58,539 nucleotides of DNA from an uncultured Collinsella sp. (GTDB lineage Bacteria; Actinomycetota; Coriobacteriia; Coriobacteriales; Coriobacteriaceae). The notes under the pieces were generated by a model, which worked only from the letters and a program-made list of their open reading frames with translations, did not search any database and was not told the origin of the DNA. This document shows, in pieces, positions 36,977 through 46,309 of this stretch. The translations under genes were made by a program, and so were the position numbers. The number at the start of each line of letters is the position of its first letter. The first letter of the stretch is position 1. Where the stretch lies: NCBI GenBank assembly GCA_902490325.1, contig CABUDJ010000002.1, forward strand, positions 1-58,539, given 5' to 3'.

Positions 36977-38164
36977 TTAGGAACGGGTTGCGACGAGTAC
37001 CTGCGCAGCCTTTTCACGCGCCCACGCATCGATATCGTGAAGTTGCTCAAACGAATCGACCGCCTGCACATCGTGGGCATCCATGCAGGATTCCACAATG
37101 CGATCGATATCGGTAAAGCTGCAGCCATCGCGCAGGAAGGCATCGACGGCGACCTCGTTGGCGGCATTGAGCACGCACGGCATGGTGCCACCCGTCTTGC
37201 CGGCACGCTCGGCCAGTGCCAGACAGCGGAAGGTATCCATGTCGGCAGCATCAAACGTGAGCTGCCCCAACTCGCGAAAATCGATACGAGGCGCCGGAGT
37301 ATCCCAACGCTCGGGATACGAGAACGCGAACTGGATGGGAATACGCATGTCGGAAGCACCGAGATGCGCCATCACGGAGCCGTCGGAGAACTCGACCATA
37401 GAGTGAATCTTGGACTGACGCTGCACGACCACGTTAATGAAATCGAGGTCGCAGTTAAACAGATGCATGGCCTCAATGCGCTCCAGGCCCTTGTTCATGA
37501 GGGTGGCGGAGTCGATGGTGATCTTGGCGCCCATGGCCCACGTGGGATGTGCGAGGGCATCGGCACGCGTCACGCGGTCGAGCTCGTCGCGCGTGCGGCC
37601 AAAAAACGGACCGCCCGAGCAGGTGAGCCAAATACAATGAGCCTCGCGTGGGTTCTCCCCCAGATAGCACTGGAAGATGGCGGAGTGCTCAGAGTCGACT
37701 GGAATAAGCTGGCCCGGTTGCGCCAACGGCATAAGCAAGTCGCCACCGACGACGAGGGACTCCTTGTTGGCAAGGGCAAGGCGCTTATTTGAGGTCAAGG
37801 CCGCATGGCTCGCCTCGAGACCGGCGGCACCCACAATAGCGACGAGTACGCAGTCGACATCGTCGCGACGCGCGAGCTCGCAAACCGCCTGCGCGCCAAC
37901 GCCGAGCTTCGTTCCCTCGGGCAACTCCTGCAGCACGGCGTCATCGCCATGAGCGACATCGGCCACGGCAACCGCCGAAACCGAGAACTCGCGGGCAGCG
38001 GCAACAAGCTCGGAGGTACTGGAGTTAACGGACAGCGCCGTCACCTGCAGGCGATCGGCATGCTGGCGGCACACATCGAGCGCCTGGGTGCCGATGGAGC
38101 CCGTACAACCCAGGATGGCAACACGGAGGCGTCCATCGGGGCCATACGTCGTCTGGAATGACAT
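36977..38164 (-). CDS. dxr: 1-deoxy-D-xylulose 5-phosphate reductoisomerase
   Basis: Dxr converts DXP to MEP with NADPH, the first committed MEP step. The 395-residue product has the NADPH motif ILGCTGSIGTQALDV, ANKESLVVGG and the substrate motifs PVDSEHSAIFQ and the SGGPFF loop. The start overlaps the cdsA stop by one base (TAATG). It lies in the cell-envelope gene run uppS-cdsA-dxr-rseP-ispG. Confidence 0.97.
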   Translation of the reverse strand: MSFQTTYGPDGRLRVAILGCTGSIGTQALDVCRQHADRLQVTALSVNSSTSELVAAAREFSVSAVAVADVAHGDDAVLQELPEGTKLGVGAQAVCELARRDDVDCVLVAIVGAAGLEASHAALTSNKRLALANKESLVVGGDLLMPLAQPGQLIPVDSEHSAIFQCYLGENPREAHCIWLTCSGGPFFGRTRDELDRVTRADALAHPTWAMGAKITIDSATLMNKGLERIEAMHLFNCDLDFINVVVQRQSKIHSMVEFSDGSVMAHLGASDMRIPIQFAFSYPERWDTPAPRIDFRELGQLTFDAADMDTFRCLALAERAGKTGGTMPCVLNAANEVAVDAFLRDGCSFTDIDRIVESCMDAHDVQAVDSFEQLHDIDAWAREKAAQVLVATRS

Positions 38165-39063
38165 TACAGCACGCCTCCGATCATCAGCATCAGCTGCGCG
38201 GTGATGCAGCCGAAGATAAGCGAATCGCTACGATCGAGCATGCCGCCGTGGCCCGGGATAAGGTTGCCGGAATCCTTGACGCCCACACCGCGCTTGATGC
38301 GCGACTCGATAAGGTCGCCGATAACGCCCAGAATGGACACGACCACGCCGCACAGCAGCGCATAGGGCAGGCTGAGCTTGAAGAAATGCGTCGCCCACAG
38401 GATGAGCCAAATCAAAACCGAGCCCAGGATGCCGCCAACAAACCCCTCCCAGCTCTTTTTGGGAGAGATCTTGGGAACCATCTTGTGTTTGCCGATACGG
38501 CTACCCACGATATAGGCAAACGAATCGGAGACCCAGAGAGACGCGCAAACACCCACCGAAAGCAGGGCGCCGGCAAAACCGGGCACGGCATCGCGCAGCA
38601 GCACGATAGCCGACAGCATAAAACCGGTGTAGATGGGACCCATGAGTGTCACGGCAACATCGGATATGCGGGTACGCGGCGACCAGACATACCAAATGCC
38701 CACAGCGAGCATCAGGGCAAAAAGCAGGGCATTCAGCAGCATCGAATCGCCCAACGCCGACAGCGGAAAGAGCACGGCGGCAGCGATACCCATGCGCTCG
38801 TTAGCCATCTTGCCATCGAGCCTTGTCATACGGAAAAACTCATAGCAGCACAGACCGCTCATGACGGAAACAAAGATGGCCGTGGGCACAATACCCAAAA
38901 CCAGGCACAGGATAAAGACAACGGCATAGACGATACCGGCGGCGGCACGGGTGATAAAGCCGGCAAGCCACGAACCGGTGCCATTCTTCGCTGCGGGCGC
39001 TCCCGCAGCGACAGCCTTGCGCTCAGATGTCTTGGGAGCAATTGCCTTGGGACGATCGGACAC
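38164..39063 (-). CDS. cdsA: Phosphatidate cytidylyltransferase
   Basis: CdsA makes CDP-diacylglycerol from phosphatidate and CTP. The 299-residue product has a basic N-terminal tail, seven or eight hydrophobic helices and the family signature near the end (GDLIESRIKRGVGVKDSG, then LIPGHGGMLDRSDS). The start is GTG at 39063 with GAGGAGG upstream. Order uppS-cdsA-dxr is conserved. Confidence 0.96.
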   Translation of the reverse strand: MSDRPKAIAPKTSERKAVAAGAPAAKNGTGSWLAGFITRAAAGIVYAVVFILCLVLGIVPTAIFVSVMSGLCCYEFFRMTRLDGKMANERMGIAAAVLFPLSALGDSMLLNALLFALMLAVGIWYVWSPRTRISDVAVTLMGPIYTGFMLSAIVLLRDAVPGFAGALLSVGVCASLWVSDSFAYIVGSRIGKHKMVPKISPKKSWEGFVGGILGSVLIWLILWATHFFKLSLPYALLCGVVVSILGVIGDLIESRIKRGVGVKDSGNLIPGHGGMLDRSDSLIFGCITAQLMLMIGGVL

Positions 39064-39065
39064 GA

Positions 39066-39860
39066 TTAAGCCTCCTCGGTCTTGCTCAGACCACCAAACC
39101 TACGGTCACGGCCCTGATAGGCCAAAATGGCGTCGACAAGGCCCCAACGATCAAAGTCGGGCCAATAGGTATCGGTGACGTAGAATTCGGAATAAGCCAC
39201 CTGCCACAGCAGATAGTTCGAAAGGCGCAGCTCACCAGAAGTGCGAATCACAAGCTCAGGATCGGGAAGGCCAGCGGTATAGAGGTGGGAAGCCACCATG
39301 TCGTCATCAATTGAGCCAGGATCGATCTTACCGGCGGCAGCGTCGAGTGCGATCTGACGGACAGCGCGGGTAATCTCGGCACGCGCGCCGTAGTTGACGG
39401 CAAGCGCCAGCGTCATGCCGGTGTGATTGGCGCACTCGGCAAGACCGCGTTCAAAAACGTCGCGGGTCTTCTTGGGCAGCGCGGAAATGTCACCCAAAAA
39501 GACAACGCGCACGTTTTCGCGCTTCAGAAGCGGCAGCTCGTCGATAAACGTCTTGGCAAACAGGTGCATCAAGACGTTGACCTCATGCTGCGGGCGGTTC
39601 CAGTTTTCGGTAGAAAACGCATAGGCCGAAAGCACGTCGACGCCCAGACGCACGCAGGCGGTAATAATCTCACGAAGGGAGACGATACCCGCCTTGTGGC
39701 CCTCGGTGCGTGCAAGACCGCGCGATGTGGCCCAACGACCATTGCCGTCCATGATGCACGAGATATGGTGCGGAATGTTATTGAGGTCAAGGTCGGAAAA
39801 ACCGACGCCCGCAGGGGCGTCGGCAAAGTACTCGACCAGTTTATGCTCGTCGTATTGCAC
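39066..39860 (-). CDS. uppS: Undecaprenyl diphosphate synthase
   Basis: UppS extends farnesyl diphosphate with cis isoprene units to make the C55 carrier for cell wall synthesis. The 264-residue product has the catalytic CIMDGNGRWA motif, FSTENW, and the RTSGELRLSNYLLWQ region. Its substrate comes from the MEP enzymes encoded downstream. The start is GTG at 39860 with GGAGAT upstream, 1 bp after frr. Confidence 0.96.
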   Translation of the reverse strand: MQYDEHKLVEYFADAPAGVGFSDLDLNNIPHHISCIMDGNGRWATSRGLARTEGHKAGIVSLREIITACVRLGVDVLSAYAFSTENWNRPQHEVNVLMHLFAKTFIDELPLLKRENVRVVFLGDISALPKKTRDVFERGLAECANHTGMTLALAVNYGARAEITRAVRQIALDAAAGKIDPGSIDDDMVASHLYTAGLPDPELVIRTSGELRLSNYLLWQVAYSEFYVTDTYWPDFDRWGLVDAILAYQGRDRRFGGLSKTEEA

Positions 39861-39861
39861 C

Positions 39862-40398
39862 TTAGATCTCCATGACCTCGGCTTCTTTTTCCTTCAGAAG
39901 CTCCTCGACCTTGGCGACATACTCATCGGTGTGCTTCTGGACCTTGGCCTGCTCGCGACGGACATCGTCCTCGGTGAGCTCCTCATCGCGCTCAAGCTTG
40001 TTGTTGAAGTCGCGACGGATGTTACGGATAGACACCTTGGCCTGCTCGGCGTACTCGCGGCACTCCTTGACGAGCTCGCGACGGCGCTCCTCGGTGGGAG
40101 CCGGGAACGGCAGACGAACGACGGTGCCATCGGAGTTGGGGGTAATACCCAGATCGGAAGCGCCGATGGCCTTGACGATAGCGTTGATGAGTGCCTTGTC
40201 CCACGGCTCGATGAGCAGCATGTGGGCCTCGGGGGTCTTGACGGCGGCAACCTGCGTGACCGGCGTGGGAACACCGTAATAATCGACGGTGATGTCGGAC
40301 AGAATGTTGGCATTGGCGCGGCCGGTACGGACCTTGGAGAAGTTATGCTTGAGGGACTCGAGCGACTTGTCCATATGGGCGGTGATGTTCTCTGCCAT
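39862..40398 (-). CDS. frr: Ribosome recycling factor
   Basis: Frr splits post-termination ribosomes together with EF-G. The 178-residue product has the typical coiled helices and the SKVRTGRANANILSDITVDYYG segment; the length is close to the usual 185. ATG at 40398 follows AGGAGGATTAAGC right after the pyrH stop. It sits in the conserved tsf-pyrH-frr order. Confidence 0.97.
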   Translation of the reverse strand: MAENITAHMDKSLESLKHNFSKVRTGRANANILSDITVDYYGVPTPVTQVAAVKTPEAHMLLIEPWDKALINAIVKAIGASDLGITPNSDGTVVRLPFPAPTEERRRELVKECREYAEQAKVSIRNIRRDFNNKLERDEELTEDDVRREQAKVQKHTDEYVAKVEELLKEKEAEVMEI

Positions 40399-40400
40399 GC

Positions 40401-41123
40401 TTAATCCTCCTGATAGACGAGCGTGCCGACGGGCTCACCCGCGAGCGCGCGCTTGACGGTGTCCTCGCCATCGATGTTGAGGACCAAAATCGGCATACGG
40501 TTGTCCTGGCACAGTGCCGTAGCCGTGGAATCCATAACCTGCAGACCGCGGACGAGCACCTCGTGATAGGTAATCTTGTCAAAACGGACGGCGTCGGCGC
40601 ACTTGACGGGATCCTTGTCGTAGATGCCGTCAACCTTGGTGGCTTTAATCAGAATCTCGGCGCCGATCTCGCACGCACGAAGAGCCGCGGCGGTGTCGGT
40701 CGTAAAGTACGGATTGCCCGAACCGGCGGCAAAGATAACGACGTTGCCCTTGGAAAGGTGGTTGATGGCGCGACGGCGAATATAGGGCTCGCAGATCTCG
40801 TTCATCTGGATAGCGCTCATAACGCGGCAGGGAACATCGTTGTGCTCGAAGGCATCCTGCAGGGCGAGCGCGTTCATAACGGTTGCCAGCATGCCCATGT
40901 AGTCGGCCTGAGCACGCTCCATGCCACCGGCAGCGCCGGCCATGCCGCGGAAAATATTGCCGCCGCCGACAACGACGCCGACCTCATGGCCAACGGCGAG
41001 CAGCTCCTTGACCTGTTTGGCAAGATGGTCGGTAACCTTGGGGTCGATGCCATACTGGCCGTCGCCCATCAGTGCTTCGCCAGAAAGCTTAAGAAGCACG
41101 CGTTTATATCGGATGTCGGACAA
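40401..41123 (-). CDS. pyrH: UMP kinase
   Basis: PyrH phosphorylates UMP to UDP, linking the pyr operon product to nucleotide triphosphates. The 240-residue amino acid kinase-fold protein has KLSGEALMGD, VVVGGGNIFRG and the conserved KATKVDGIYDKDP motif. The start is TTG at 41123 (TCC GAC ATC follow), with AGGAGGATCGCT upstream. A terminator separates it from tsf, so it probably heads the pyrH-frr-uppS-cdsA-dxr-rseP-ispG-proS unit. Confidence 0.96.
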   Translation of the reverse strand: MSDIRYKRVLLKLSGEALMGDGQYGIDPKVTDHLAKQVKELLAVGHEVGVVVGGGNIFRGMAGAAGGMERAQADYMGMLATVMNALALQDAFEHNDVPCRVMSAIQMNEICEPYIRRRAINHLSKGNVVIFAAGSGNPYFTTDTAAALRACEIGAEILIKATKVDGIYDKDPVKCADAVRFDKITYHEVLVRGLQVMDSTATALCQDNRMPILVLNIDGEDTVKRALAGEPVGTLVYQED

Positions 41124-41183
41124 AGCGATCCTCCTTTAGATTGAACTCTCAACATTCTATCAAAGGCTCTAAGAAGAGCCATG

Positions 41184-41218
41184 AAAAAGCAGGCTGTGAG
41201 TAAAACCCACAGCCTGCT
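41184..41218 (-). terminator. Intrinsic terminator after tsf
   Basis: A perfect 11-bp stem (41188-41198 with 41208-41218) with a 9-nt loop is followed on the minus strand by five T. A second small stem, GGCTCT/AGAGCC (41165-41180), lies before pyrH. Confidence 0.9.
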
Positions 41219-41241
41219 CATTACCAGCTACAAGAGCTTAT

Positions 41242-42111
41242 TTACTCGCCACGAACCAGACGGTCAAAGGCAACGACGGTAATGGTGTCGCCGAGCTCCT
41301 TGGAGACCTGCTCAGCGTACTTCTTGATGGTGAGGGAGCTGTCCTTGATGAACTCCTGCTCGGTGAGCACGGACTGCTTGTAGAACTTCTCCAGACGGCC
41401 GACAGCCATCTTCTCCTGGATAGCCTCAGGCTTACCGGACTCGGCAGCCTGAGCCATGTAGATCTGCTTCTCGTGCTCGACGGTCTCGGCCGGAACCTGA
41501 TCGCGGGTAGCACAGATCGGGGCGACGGCGGCAACCTGAAGGGCAACGTCGTGAGCGAAGGTCTTGAAGGACTCAGCCTGAGCGGTCTCGGCCTTCTCGA
41601 AGGCGAACTCGACGAGGACGCCGATCTTACCACCCATGTGGATGTAAGAAGCGAGCGCGCCGTTCTCAGCCTTGCGAGCAGCGAAGCGGGAGATCTTCAT
41701 GTTCTCGCCCATGATGTGAATCATCTCGGTGAGCTCGGAGGAAACGGTCTCCTCGCCCATCGGCTTCTCGAGCAGAGCGTCGACGTCAGCAGGCTCGGTG
41801 GTAGCGACAACCTCAGCGACCTTGGAAGCAAAGCCGGTGAACTTGGCGTTGGAGCCAACGAAGTCGGTCTCGCAGGAGAGCTCGAGCAGAGCGCCGGTCT
41901 TGCCATCCTCGGAGACGAACGCGGCGACAGCGCCCTCGTTGGTCTCACGGCCAGCCTTCTTGGCAGCCTTGGCAAGGCCGTTCTTACGCAGAACGTCGAC
42001 AGCGGCGTCCATGTCGCCGTCAGCCTCGACGAGAGCCTTCTTGCACTCCATCATCGGGGAGTCGGTCATCTCGCGGAGCTGCTTAACCATAGCGGCGGTA
42101 ATCTGGGCCAT
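41242..42111 (-). CDS. tsf: Elongation factor Ts
   Basis: EF-Ts exchanges GDP for GTP on EF-Tu. The 289-residue product starts AQITAAMVKQLREMTDSPMM (UBA-like domain) and has the conserved SCETDFVGSNAKF segment and both dimerisation domains. ATG at 42111 follows GAAAGGAACC; an in-frame ATG 5 codons earlier has no ribosome site. It follows rpsB by about 45 bp. Confidence 0.97.
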   Translation of the reverse strand: MAQITAAMVKQLREMTDSPMMECKKALVEADGDMDAAVDVLRKNGLAKAAKKAGRETNEGAVAAFVSEDGKTGALLELSCETDFVGSNAKFTGFASKVAEVVATTEPADVDALLEKPMGEETVSSELTEMIHIMGENMKISRFAARKAENGALASYIHMGGKIGVLVEFAFEKAETAQAESFKTFAHDVALQVAAVAPICATRDQVPAETVEHEKQIYMAQAAESGKPEAIQEKMAVGRLEKFYKQSVLTEQEFIKDSSLTIKKYAEQVSKELGDTITVVAFDRLVRGE

Positions 42112-42156
42112 TGTGGTTCCTTTCAAAGAGATGAAAAAGAATTAACTAAGACTGAT

Positions 42157-42885
42157 TTACTCGGCCTTGGGCTCAGCGGCCATCTCGGCCTCGGAGACCT
42201 GCTCCTTGCCGGAGCCAGCGAGGCAGGCGTCAGCCATGAGCTCGCACATAAGGGTGACAGCGGAGATAGCGTCATCGTTGCAGGGGATGCCGTACTCGAC
42301 CTCGTCGGGATCGGAGTTGGTGTCGATCAGGGCGACGACGGGGATGTTCAGGCGCTGGGCCTCCTTGATGGCGTTCTCCTCGCGCTTGGTGTCGATGACG
42401 AAGAGAGCCTGGGGCAGACCCTTCATGTCGCGGGCGCCACCGAGGTTGGTCTGGAGCTTAGTGAGCTCCTTGCCGAGAACAGCCTGCTCCTTCTTGGGCA
42501 GAACAGCCATGCGGCCGTCCTCGACCATAGCCTCGAGCTCCTCCATGCGGTTGATGCGGGAGCGGATGGTGACGAAGTTGGTCAGCATACCGCCGAGCCA
42601 ACGCTGGTTGATGTAAGGCATGTTGGCGCGCTCAGCAGCGTTCTTGACGGCCTCCTGAGCCTGCTTCTTGGTGCCGACGAACAGCACGTTGCCACCCTTG
42701 GCGACGTTCTTGACGAAGGTGTAGGCCTGGTCGGCGTCGAGGATGGTCTGCTTGAGGTCAAGGATATAGATGCCGTTGCGCTCACCGAAGATGAACGGCT
42801 TCATCTTGGGGTTCCAGCGACGGGTCTGGTGACCGAAGTGGCAGCCGGCCTCGAGCAGGGTGCGGATATTAATCTTGGTAGCCAT
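42157..42885 (-). CDS. rpsB: 30S ribosomal protein S2
   Basis: S2 joins the 30S subunit late in assembly and bridges head and body. The 242-residue product has LLEAGCHFGHQTRRWNPKM and the conserved ALIDTNSDPDEVEYGIPCNDDA motif. ATG at 42885 follows AGGAGG. It forms the standard rpsB-tsf operon. The upstream gap to xerC (42886-43104) contains a strong promoter and a leader of about 135 nt. Confidence 0.97.
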   Translation of the reverse strand: MATKINIRTLLEAGCHFGHQTRRWNPKMKPFIFGERNGIYILDLKQTILDADQAYTFVKNVAKGGNVLFVGTKKQAQEAVKNAAERANMPYINQRWLGGMLTNFVTIRSRINRMEELEAMVEDGRMAVLPKKEQAVLGKELTKLQTNLGGARDMKGLPQALFVIDTKREENAIKEAQRLNIPVVALIDTNSDPDEVEYGIPCNDDAISAVTLMCELMADACLAGSGKEQVSEAEMAAEPKAE

Positions 42886-43026
42886 GTTAAACCTCCTGTG
42901 GTTTGCCTCCGCGCGGGGTCATCCTCCAAAACCAACCCGGACATGTGCTACCAAAGCCCGGGCACCACGGTATGAAGTAGCCGCGCGTGCGTGATAAAAA
43001 CATGTTGCCGTGAAGCAACCCGATGA

Positions 43027-43055
43027 ATGATAGCAGGAATGCTTCTTCCTGCCAA
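43027..43055 (-). promoter_or_regulatory. rpsB-tsf promoter with palindromic spacer
   Basis: On the minus strand TTGGCA and TATCAT are 17 bp apart; the -10 is extended (TGCTATCAT). An inverted repeat, GCAGGAA with TTCCTGC (43033-43052), fills the spacer and ends exactly at the -10. This is one of the best promoters in the window. Confidence 0.7.
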
Positions 43056-43104
43056 CCCGCAATCAAAACCACACACCTGAGTGCGGCGCGGGACGTCCCA
43101 GCAA

Positions 43105-44025
43105 CTATTCGCCGCGGGGATGGGCTTGAGCCACAGCCCGCTTAAGCCGATCGGGTGTGAGATGCGTGTAGATCTGCGTCGTGGACAGGCTCGCATGACC
43201 CAGCAGCTCTTGGACCGAGCGCAGGTCCGCACCGCCCTCGAGCAAGTCGGTCGCAAAGGTATGGCGCATCGCATGCGGGGCGATGTCGGCCGGAATGCCG
43301 GCGAGCGTCGCCAGCGTATGGAACCGCCGCCGGAGCATGGCGGCGCTCATGCGATTGCCGCGCGCCGATATAAGCAGCGGATGCGGCCCGGTGGCGGGGT
43401 CACGGCGCTTTGCCTGAGCGAGCAACACCGGCCTCCCCTCCTCAATATAGAAACGAGTCACCTCGAGCGCACGACGATACAGGGGGACGATACGTTCTTT
43501 GCTCCCCTTGCCCCACAGGCGCAGCGTGCGCTCGGACCATGAGATGGATTCCACATTGAGCGCCGCAAGCTCTGAGATGCGGGCACCCGAGGCATAGAGC
43601 AACTCGAGCATCGCCGCATCGCGCAGTCCCGCGGGTGTTGAGGTATCGGGGGCTTTGAGGAGTGCCTCCACCTGTTGAGTCGTAAGGACGCCCGGCAGGT
43701 CGCGCGGCAGCTTGGGCGATGCGATCGCCGAGACCGCATCGCCCTCGACAATCCCCTCGACAGCCATCCACCGATAGAGTGAGCGAATGGCAGACAGGTG
43801 TGCCGCAAGGGTCCGAGCCGCCACCTGGCCACGCGACAGCTCGGCCAAATAGGAACGAACGGTCCGTACGTCGGCGGCGCGAGCGTCGATGCCCTCGCGT
43901 TCGCACCACGCAGCAAAGCGCTCCAGCCTCGAGCCATAGGCCGTCACCGTGTTGGGAGAAAGTCCCTCGACGCGTGCGATATAGGCGATAAACGAGTCGA
44001 CGGTGTCGTACAGGTCAAAGGCTAT
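43105..44025 (-). CDS. xerC: Tyrosine recombinase XerC/XerD, probable ATA start
   Basis: Xer recombinases resolve chromosome dimers at dif. The catalytic residues are all present in a 306-residue reading: Arg149, Lys173, His251, Arg254, His277, Tyr286. Family similarity in the N-terminal SAM-like domain (SFIAYIARVEGLSPNTV) starts upstream of the first GTG in frame (43947), and no ATG, GTG or TTG occurs before it down to a stop. ATA at 44025 overlaps the trmFO TAG and has GGAGG upstream, so I extended to it; CTG at 44013 is an alternative. XerC versus XerD is not certain. Confidence 0.85.
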   Translation of the reverse strand: MAFDLYDTVDSFIAYIARVEGLSPNTVTAYGSRLERFAAWCEREGIDARAADVRTVRSYLAELSRGQVAARTLAAHLSAIRSLYRWMAVEGIVEGDAVSAIASPKLPRDLPGVLTTQQVEALLKAPDTSTPAGLRDAAMLELLYASGARISELAALNVESISWSERTLRLWGKGSKERIVPLYRRALEVTRFYIEEGRPVLLAQAKRRDPATGPHPLLISARGNRMSAAMLRRRFHTLATLAGIPADIAPHAMRHTFATDLLEGGADLRSVQELLGHASLSTTQIYTHLTPDRLKRAVAQAHPRGE

Positions 44026-45359
44026 GACCGGTCGCCTCCAAACAGATCGGGGCGAGTGGCCAGATAGGCGTCAAGGGCCTCGAGCGCACGGTCCGCATAG
44101 GCCTGGTAGCGGTCGCGCTTGCTGCGGCGCTTACCATCCTCGAGTGGCGGCACCAGGCCAAAGTTGACATGCATGGGCTGATAGCCCACGGTGGCAGGAT
44201 CGGTCGCATAGCCCACGAGCGCACCCAGGGCGCCCACGCGGGGCAACTCGACGGAATCGGCGCCGATAGCCTCTGCATAGGTGTTGAGCGCCGCGAGCAG
44301 ACCGGTCGCCACGGCTTCCATGTACCCCTCGGTGCCGGTGATCTGACCGGCCAGGCGCACGCCGGTACCGGGCACGGCAAAGGTGCCATCGAGCACGTGC
44401 GGGGCGTCGACAAAGGTATTGCGGTGCATGACACCGTAGCGGAAGAACTCAGCGTTCTCCAGGCCCGGCACCATATGGAAGACGCGCTTCTGCTCGCCAA
44501 AGGTCAGGTTGGTCTGGAAGCCCACCAGGTTATAGGCGGTCTTCTCCTTGTTCTCGGCACGCAGCTGAATCGCCGCCCAAGGGCGACGTCCGGTACGCGG
44601 GTCGGTGAGGCCGACGGGCTTCATGGCGCCAAAGCGAATGGCGTCCTTGCCGGTGCGCGCAACCTCCTCGGCAGGCTGGCAGGCCTGGAACAGATCGCCG
44701 CCCTCAAAGTCCTTGAGCACCACGCGGTCGGCCGTGGTGAGCGCCTCGATAAAGGCCTCGTACTCCTCCTTGTTGAGCGGAGCGTTGAGATAGTCGCCGC
44801 TCCCCTGCTCCTCGTAGCGCGACTGCGAAAACAGCACGTCCATATCGAGCGTGGAGGCATCGACGATCGGCGCCGCGGCATCGAAGAACGCAAGGGCGTC
44901 GCCACCGACGAGCTTCATGACCTCTTCGCTCAGCGCCGGTGAACACAGCGGGCCCGCGGCAATGACCACGTGGCCCTCGGGGATCTGGGTGACCTCGCCG
45001 TGAACGACCTCGATATTGGGGCGGGCGGCAACCTCAGCCTCGACGAGCTCGGAGAATGTAACACGGTCGACCGCCAGGGCGCCACCAGCGGGAACAGCAG
45101 CGCGATGGGCGCAGTCGAGCAGGACTGAACCCATGCGCTCAAGCTCGGCCTTCAGCAAACCAGCCGCGGAATCCGGACGGGTCGACTTAAACGAATTGGA
45201 GCAGACGAGCTCTGCCAGGTGATCGGTATGGTGGGCCGGGGAGCTCACCTGGGGGCGCATCTCGCACAGCTTTACGGCAAACCCGCGATCTGCCAGCTGG
45301 ATCGCGCACTCCGAACCCGCCAGACCGCCACCGATAACTGTCACCTGATCGAACTGCAT
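44022..45359 (-). CDS. trmFO: Folate-dependent tRNA m5U54 methyltransferase TrmFO
   Basis: TrmFO makes ribothymidine at tRNA position 54 using methylenetetrahydrofolate and FAD, in place of the SAM enzyme TrmA. The 445-residue product has the FAD motif VIGGGLAGSECA, the conserved LVCSNSFKSTRPDSAAGLL segment and the GYMEAVATGL region. ATG at 45359 follows AAAGGTG. It lies between dprA and xerC, as in Firmicutes, although the topA usually found between dprA and trmFO is absent. Confidence 0.96.
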   Translation of the reverse strand: MQFDQVTVIGGGLAGSECAIQLADRGFAVKLCEMRPQVSSPAHHTDHLAELVCSNSFKSTRPDSAAGLLKAELERMGSVLLDCAHRAAVPAGGALAVDRVTFSELVEAEVAARPNIEVVHGEVTQIPEGHVVIAAGPLCSPALSEEVMKLVGGDALAFFDAAAPIVDASTLDMDVLFSQSRYEEQGSGDYLNAPLNKEEYEAFIEALTTADRVVLKDFEGGDLFQACQPAEEVARTGKDAIRFGAMKPVGLTDPRTGRRPWAAIQLRAENKEKTAYNLVGFQTNLTFGEQKRVFHMVPGLENAEFFRYGVMHRNTFVDAPHVLDGTFAVPGTGVRLAGQITGTEGYMEAVATGLLAALNTYAEAIGADSVELPRVGALGALVGYATDPATVGYQPMHVNFGLVPPLEDGKRRSKRDRYQAYADRALEALDAYLATRPDLFGGDRS

Positions 45360-45373
45360 CTGCAAACACCTTT

Positions 45374-46309
45374 CTAATTAACACGTTTTCCATTGTGACC
45401 GAAGGGTGTCTGGGCGTGAAGGGCAAACTTGGAGGGCGCATACCTTCCATCCATCATGCGCTCGATAAGGCCCTCGAGTTCAAGCGAACCCAAGAGTTTG
45501 AGTACGCCGACAGCATCGAGCGAGACGAGCGCCGCGATGTCGTCGACCTTGAGCGGAGAGGCGATGAGCGCATGCATCACGGTCTGCTGTGTTGGATTCA
45601 GGTCGGCAATGCCGGGAGCATCGGGGCGCGAGTAGCGCAGGGTTCCATAGATGCGTGAGATAGCCATCTCGATAGATTCCTCGTCGATGATGCAGCAGGC
45701 ACCGTTCGCAATGAGGTAATTCGTGCCACGCGACTCGGGCGATAGGATCGACCCCGGTACGGCAAGAAGTTCTCGCCCCAAATCCATAGCAGCCTCGGCT
45801 GTAGAAAACGTCCCGGAAGGCATACCCGCCTCGGATACAAAGAGGGCTTGCGACAGGGCCGCGATCACGCGATTGCGGCGCGGAAAGGCAAACTTGCGAG
45901 GACCCATGCCCCACGGGGAGATCGACACGACCGCGCCACCCGTATCGAGCGTGCGCGTAATAAGCCCCGCGCTCGAGCGCGGATAGACCACGTCGGCGCC
46001 CGTCCCCAGCACCACGACGTGTTTGCCGCCGGCGTTGACCGCAGCCCAACCCGAGGCCTGGTCGCAACCGACCGCGCCGCCCGAAACTACCGTCACTCCC
46101 GCCTCGACCGCCACCTTTGCCGCAAGCTCTGCCACGGCAAGACCATACGGCGAGGCTTTGCGCGCGCCGATGATGGAGAGCGCGGGCGTCGAAAGCACCT
46201 CGGGGTTGCCGCGCACATAGAGCGTCTGGGGTACATCAGAAAGCTCCAAAACAGTCTCGGGAAACAACGCATCACCTGGATGCAGCTCAAAGGTCCCCTC
46301 TGCCATCAT
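45374..46309 (-). CDS. dprA: DNA processing protein DprA
   Basis: DprA protects incoming single-stranded DNA and loads RecA during transformation. The 311-residue product has the Rossmann fold with SIIGARKASPYG and SGGAVGCDQASGWAA, and a C-terminal winged-helix region (QQTVMHALIASPLKVDDIAAL). The N-terminal SAM domain seen in many DprA proteins is missing, which is common. ATG at 46309 overlaps the comM stop (ATGA) and follows GGAGGG. Confidence 0.95.
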   Translation of the reverse strand: MMAEGTFELHPGDALFPETVLELSDVPQTLYVRGNPEVLSTPALSIIGARKASPYGLAVAELAAKVAVEAGVTVVSGGAVGCDQASGWAAVNAGGKHVVVLGTGADVVYPRSSAGLITRTLDTGGAVVSISPWGMGPRKFAFPRRNRVIAALSQALFVSEAGMPSGTFSTAEAAMDLGRELLAVPGSILSPESRGTNYLIANGACCIIDEESIEMAISRIYGTLRYSRPDAPGIADLNPTQQTVMHALIASPLKVDDIAALVSLDAVGVLKLLGSLELEGLIERMMDGRYAPSKFALHAQTPFGHNGKRVN

